Positions 51,829 to 54,935 of a stretch of 54,935 bases of DNA are shown one piece after another (the stretch's first letter is position 1; each line of letters begins with the position of its first letter). The notes under the pieces are model-generated. The model saw only the letters and a program-made list of their open reading frames with translations. It was not told where the DNA came from and made no database searches. Made by a program: the position numbers and the translations under genes. The DNA comes from JANXAZ01 sp964504655. GTDB lineage: Bacteria > Pseudomonadota > Alphaproteobacteria > Geminicoccales > Geminicoccaceae. The stretch lies in assembly GCA_964504655.1 (NCBI GenBank), contig CAZDFD010000018.1:1-54935 (forward strand). The letters are read 5' to 3'.

Positions 51829-52989
51829 TCAGGCCGCGGCCCGGTCGACGAGCGCGCGGAAGCGGCGGAACAGGTAGTGGCTGTCCTGCGGGCCGGGCGA
51901 GGCCTCGGGATGGTACTGGACCGAGAAGACCGGCCGGTCCCGCAGCCGGATGCCCTGGATGGTGCCGTCGAACAGCGAGCGGTGGGTGACCTCGACGCCT
52001 TGCGGGAGGTCCTGATCGGCGATCGCGAAGCCGTGGTTCTGGCTGGTGATCTCGACCTTGCCGGTGGTCAGGTCCTGGACCGGGTGGTTGGCGCCGTGGT
52101 GGCCGAAGCGCATCTTGACGGTCCGGGCGCCCATGGCGAGGCCGAGCATCTGATGCCCGAGGCAGATGCCCATGACCGGCAGCCCGGCGGCCACGAGCTC
52201 GCGGATCACGGGCACGGCATAGACTCCGGTCGCGGCCGGGTCGCCCGGGCCGTTCGAGAGCACCACGCCCGAGGGCGCGAGTGCCCGGATCTCGGCGGCG
52301 CTGGTGGTGGCCGGCACCACGGTCACCTCGCAGCCGACCGCGACCAGCGAGCGGAGGATGTTGCGCTTGATGCCGTAGTCGATCGCCACCACGCGCGGCC
52401 CGCCGGGCTCGCCGACCCGGTAGCCGCGGCCCCACTCCCAGCGGCCCTCGCGCCAGATCGAGCGCTGCCGCGAGGTCACCTCGGGCACGAGATCCATGCC
52501 GACGAGCCCGGGCCAGGAGGCGGCCCGCGCAACGAGCTCCGCCACGTCGAGGCGGCCGGCCGGGTCGAAGGCGAGCGCCGCGTTCTGCGCCCCCTTGTCG
52601 CGCAGGATGCGGGTGATGCGCCGGGTGTCGACGCCGCCGATGCCGGCGATGCCGTGGTCCTCGAGCCAGCGCCGCAGATGGCTGCGGGCGCGCCAGCTCG
52701 ACGGCTCACTGACCGGGGCGCGGACCACGAGACCGCGCGCCACCGGGGTGGTGGCCTCGACGTCCTCGGGGTTGGCTCCCACATTGCCGATGTGCGGAAA
52801 GGTGAACGCCACGATCTGCCCGGCGTAGGACGGGTCGGTCAGAATCTCTTGGTAGCCGGTCATGGCGGTGTTAAAGACCAGCTCACCGACCTGGACGCCC
52901 GGAGCGCCGATCCCGGAGCCGAGGAAGACGGTGCCGTCCTGCAGCGCCAACGCCGCCGTGGCCGGGCGCCGGTCGGTGGAATGGGTCAC
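51829..52989 (-). CDS. carA: Carbamoyl-phosphate synthase small (glutaminase) subunit
   Basis: 386 residues from a GTG start (VTHSTDRRPATAALALQDGTVFLG), chosen because family members begin just before the ALALxDGTVF segment. N-terminal CPSase small domain (ELVFNTAMTGYQEILTDPSYAGQIVAFTFPHIGNVG) and a class I glutaminase with nucleophile Cys in MGICLGHQMLGLAMGA, and His/Glu in VQYHPEASPGP. Supplies ammonia to CarB. Confidence 0.97.
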   Translation of the reverse strand: MTHSTDRRPATAALALQDGTVFLGSGIGAPGVQVGELVFNTAMTGYQEILTDPSYAGQIVAFTFPHIGNVGANPEDVEATTPVARGLVVRAPVSEPSSWRARSHLRRWLEDHGIAGIGGVDTRRITRILRDKGAQNAALAFDPAGRLDVAELVARAASWPGLVGMDLVPEVTSRQRSIWREGRWEWGRGYRVGEPGGPRVVAIDYGIKRNILRSLVAVGCEVTVVPATTSAAEIRALAPSGVVLSNGPGDPAATGVYAVPVIRELVAAGLPVMGICLGHQMLGLAMGARTVKMRFGHHGANHPVQDLTTGKVEITSQNHGFAIADQDLPQGVEVTHRSLFDGTIQGIRLRDRPVFSVQYHPEASPGPQDSHYLFRRFRALVDRAAA

Positions 52990-53055
52990 GGATGGTGGTC
53001 CGTTGCTCGGGCACGGCGCAGGCGAGCCGTGCGGCCGCTTGGGCAACCGCATGAG

Positions 53056-53083
53056 GTTCTACCAGCCCGCGGGCGGGCGTCAA
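53056..53083 (-). promoter_or_regulatory. Candidate sigma70-type promoter of carAB
   Basis: Minus strand TTGACG (53083-53078) and TAGAAC (53061-53056) with a 16-base spacer, 66 bases upstream of the carA GTG. Only such pair in the carA-yqeY divergent region. Confidence 0.5.
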
Positions 53084-53151
53084 GCAACCCGGCCGACGCG
53101 CGTGGCGGCGAGGCCGCGCGCCGTGGCGACGTCAACTTCGGAGTGACACCG

Positions 53152-53607
53152 GTGTTACGCGAACGGCTGCAGGCCGCGCTCAAGGACGCGACCGCGCGGA
53201 CCGACGAGCGCGCCGCGGCGATGCTGCGGCTGATCCTGGCGGCGGTGCGCGAGCGCGACCTCGGCGCCCGCGCCGGCGGCTCCGGGCAGGGCCTGGGCGA
53301 CGCCGAGATCGAGGCGCTGCTGCGGGAGATGGTGGCGCAGCGGACCGACGAGATCGCGCGCTGCGAGAGCCAGGCCCGTCTCGACCAGGCCGAGCAGGAG
53401 TCGGAGGAGATCCGCATCCTCGAATCGTTCCTCCCCCCGAAGCTCGGCGAGCCCGAGACCCGGGCCGCGGTCGAGGAGGCGATCCGCGCGGTGGGCGCCG
53501 TCAAGCTCAAGGACACCGGCCGGGTGATCAGCTGGCTCAAGCAGCGCCACAACGGCCGGATGGACTTCGGCCTCGCCCGCCGGCTGCTCTGCGACCGGCT
53601 CTGCTGA
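53152..53607 (+). CDS. GatB/YqeY domain-containing protein
   Basis: 151 residues from a GTG with GGAG 9 bases before; starts VLRERLQAALKDATARTDERAAAMLRLILAAVRERD, the typical YqeY opening. Middle EIEALLREMVAQRTDEIARCESQARLDQAEQESEEIRILESFLPPKLGEPE and end DTGRVISWLKQRHNGRMDFGLARRLL match the family that resembles the tail domain of GatB (tRNA amidotransferase). Precise role unknown. It is upstream of dnaG, as often in Alphaproteobacteria. A GTG three codons earlier is possible. Confidence 0.93.
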   Translation: MLRERLQAALKDATARTDERAAAMLRLILAAVRERDLGARAGGSGQGLGDAEIEALLREMVAQRTDEIARCESQARLDQAEQESEEIRILESFLPPKLGEPETRAAVEEAIRAVGAVKLKDTGRVISWLKQRHNGRMDFGLARRLLCDRLC

Positions 53608-53614
53608 GGCGAGG

Positions 53615-54935
53615 GTGAGCCCCGGGCCGGGATCCAGCGGGCGGCCGCCGGCCGGCGCCGGACCCGGCTCGCTCGAGGAGTTCAAGGCCCGGCTGCCGCT
53701 CGCCGAGATCGTCGGCCGCTGGGTCAAGCTGACCCGCCGCGGCCGCGAGTGGACCGGGCTCTGCCCGTTCCACAAGGAGCGCACGCCGTCCTTCAGCGTG
53801 GTCGAGGACAAGGGCTTCTACCACTGCTTCGGCTGCGGCGCGCACGGCGGCGCCCTGGACTTCGTGATGGCGGTCGAGCGGCTCGAGTTCCGCGAGGCGA
53901 TCGAGCGGCTGTCCGAGCTGACCGGGATCCCGGCACCGCGCCGCGCCGGCCCCGAGGCGCCGCGGGCCGACCCCTCGCTCTACGACGTCAATGCCGCCGC
54001 GGCGGTCTGGTACGCGGCGCGGCTCGCCGACCCGGAGGCCGCCCCGGCGCGCGCCTATCTCGAGCGCCGCGGGCTCGACCGCGCCACCGTGCAGGGCTTC
54101 CGCCTGGGCTGGGCGCCGGGCGACCGTACGGCGCTGCGGCGGGCCCTCGAGGAGCAGGGCTTCGCCACCGCCCAGCTCGTCGCGGCCGGGCTCTTGCGCC
54201 TGCCCGAGGGCGGCGGCGAGCCCTACGCCCTCCTGCGCGAGCGGGTCACCTTCCCGATCGCCGACGGCAAGGGCCGGATCGTCGGCTTCGGCGGCCGCAC
54301 GCTCGGCGACGGCCAACCCAAGTACCTGAACACCCCGGACACCGAGCTGTTCCACAAGGGCCGGCTGCTGTACGGGCTCGACCGCGCCGCCGAGCCGGCC
54401 CGCCGGCAGCGCCGGCTGGTGGTGGCCGAGGGCTACATGGACGTGATCGCGCTGGTGCGGGCCGGGGTGCCGGCGGTGGCGCCGCTCGGCACGGCGATGG
54501 GCGAGGAGCAGCTCCAGGCCTGCTGGAAGCTGGTCGAGACGCCGACCGTCTGCCTCGACGGCGACGCCGCCGGCCTCAAGGCGGCGCTGCGCCTGGCCGA
54601 GCGCGCGGCGCCGCTGCTCCGCCCGGACCGCTCGCTCGGCTTCGTCGTGCTGCCGGAGGGCGAGGATCCGGACAGCCTCGTGCGCAGCCAGGGGCCGGCC
54701 GCCCTCGAGGCGCTCCTGGCCCGGCCCGAGCCGCTCGCCGGGTTCGCCTTCCGCCTGCTGCGGGCGCGCGGCTCGGCCCGGCTCGAGGGCATGGAGGAGC
54801 GCGCCCGGCTGCGCACCGCGCTGCGCGCGCTCGTGGCGCGGGTCGAGGACCCGGACGTGCGCGCGAGCCTCGAGGAGGATCTGCGGGCGCGGCTGGCGGC
54901 CGAGCTCGCCCGGCTCGGCCTCGCCCGCCCCGGGG
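53615..54935 (+). CDS. dnaG: DNA primase (partial, runs off window)
   Basis: About 440 residues visible, from a GTG 8 bases after the YqeY stop. N-terminal zinc ribbon with CPFHKERTPSFSV and YHCFGCGAHGGALDFVM; RNA polymerase core and TOPRIM domain with VVAEGYMDVIALVRAG (catalytic Glu) and VCLDGDAAGLKAAL (metal-binding DGD). FGGRTLGDGQPKYLNTPDTELFHKGRLLYGLD is the family's conserved basic region. The C-terminal helicase-binding domain is beyond the window. Synthesises RNA primers at the replication fork. In related genomes rpoD usually follows. Confidence 0.97.
   Translation, partial: MSPGPGSSGRPPAGAGPGSLEEFKARLPLAEIVGRWVKLTRRGREWTGLCPFHKERTPSFSVVEDKGFYHCFGCGAHGGALDFVMAVERLEFREAIERLSELTGIPAPRRAGPEAPRADPSLYDVNAAAAVWYAARLADPEAAPARAYLERRGLDRATVQGFRLGWAPGDRTALRRALEEQGFATAQLVAAGLLRLPEGGGEPYALLRERVTFPIADGKGRIVGFGGRTLGDGQPKYLNTPDTELFHKGRLLYGLDRAAEPARRQRRLVVAEGYMDVIALVRAGVPAVAPLGTAMGEEQLQACWKLVETPTVCLDGDAAGLKAALRLAERAAPLLRPDRSLGFVVLPEGEDPDSLVRSQGPAALEALLARPEPLAGFAFRLLRARGSARLEGMEERARLRTALRALVARVEDPDVRASLEEDLRARLAAELARLGLARPG

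Overview
The window is very GC-rich and densely coded, with many GTG/TTG starts and 4-base GTGA/ATGA stop-start overlaps. The block at the right end (dnaG and a GatB/YqeY-domain gene diverging from carA-carB-greA-trxB-lysR) is an arrangement typical of Alphaproteobacteria. Together with two PQQ alcohol dehydrogenases and several sugar ABC transporters, it suggests a Rhodospirillales/Geminicoccales-like chemoheterotroph. The genus cannot be read from the sequence. Three runs of exactly 100 N (2524-2623, 21070-21169, 27587-27686) are scaffold gaps of nominal length; frames must not be read across them.

Layout. (1) 1-10623, minus strand: an envelope/type VI secretion accessory block. It holds two secreted caspase-like peptidases, small exported proteins and a lipoprotein, then VgrG, a DUF6484-like protein, a TIGR02270-type HEAT-repeat protein and an FHA-linked class III cyclase, tightly coupled. 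(2) 10639-16862: a small exported protein, two alpha/beta hydrolases, a DUF853/HerA-like ATPase, a phytanoyl-CoA-type dioxygenase and a Tat-type amine oxidase. (3) 16859-26652, minus strand: two CUT1 carbohydrate ABC systems with only one visible ATPase, an SMP-30 lactonase, an AroE-like dehydrogenase lacking the shikimate-binding serines, and a YcgN-type Cys-cluster protein. (4) 26746-31614: a DUF6065-like protein, a 24-bp tandem repeat at a gap edge, an RTX calcium-binding protein, and a histidine kinase/response regulator pair.

(5) 31621-45123: a PQQ alcohol-oxidation island. It contains two PQQ dehydrogenases, both with the Asp-x-Asp active-site signature of lanthanide-dependent enzymes, a XoxJ-XoxG-type fusion protein, a di-haem cytochrome c and an ankyrin protein. 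It also contains homologues of the PedA1-PedA2-PedB-PedC / LutA-D-E-F lanthanide-uptake components, plus an NMT1/SsuABC-type transporter in the same operon. A shared palindrome, GCTTATG-N5-CATAAGC, lies in two divergent intergenic regions of this island and looks like the operator of one regulon. (6) 45163-54935: a GFA protein, a likely structured RNA or 3' UTR with a strong terminator, and the housekeeping block listed above; dnaG runs off the window.

Working together: the PQQ enzymes oxidise alcohols in the periplasm and pass electrons to the c-type cytochromes, while the ABC-2 transporter and its periplasmic partners probably supply the metal. The most notable observations are the shared operator, the J-G fusion, the AroE-like enzyme in a lactonase/ABC operon, the coupling of a secreted caspase to VgrG, and three genes whose stop codon is tandemly duplicated.
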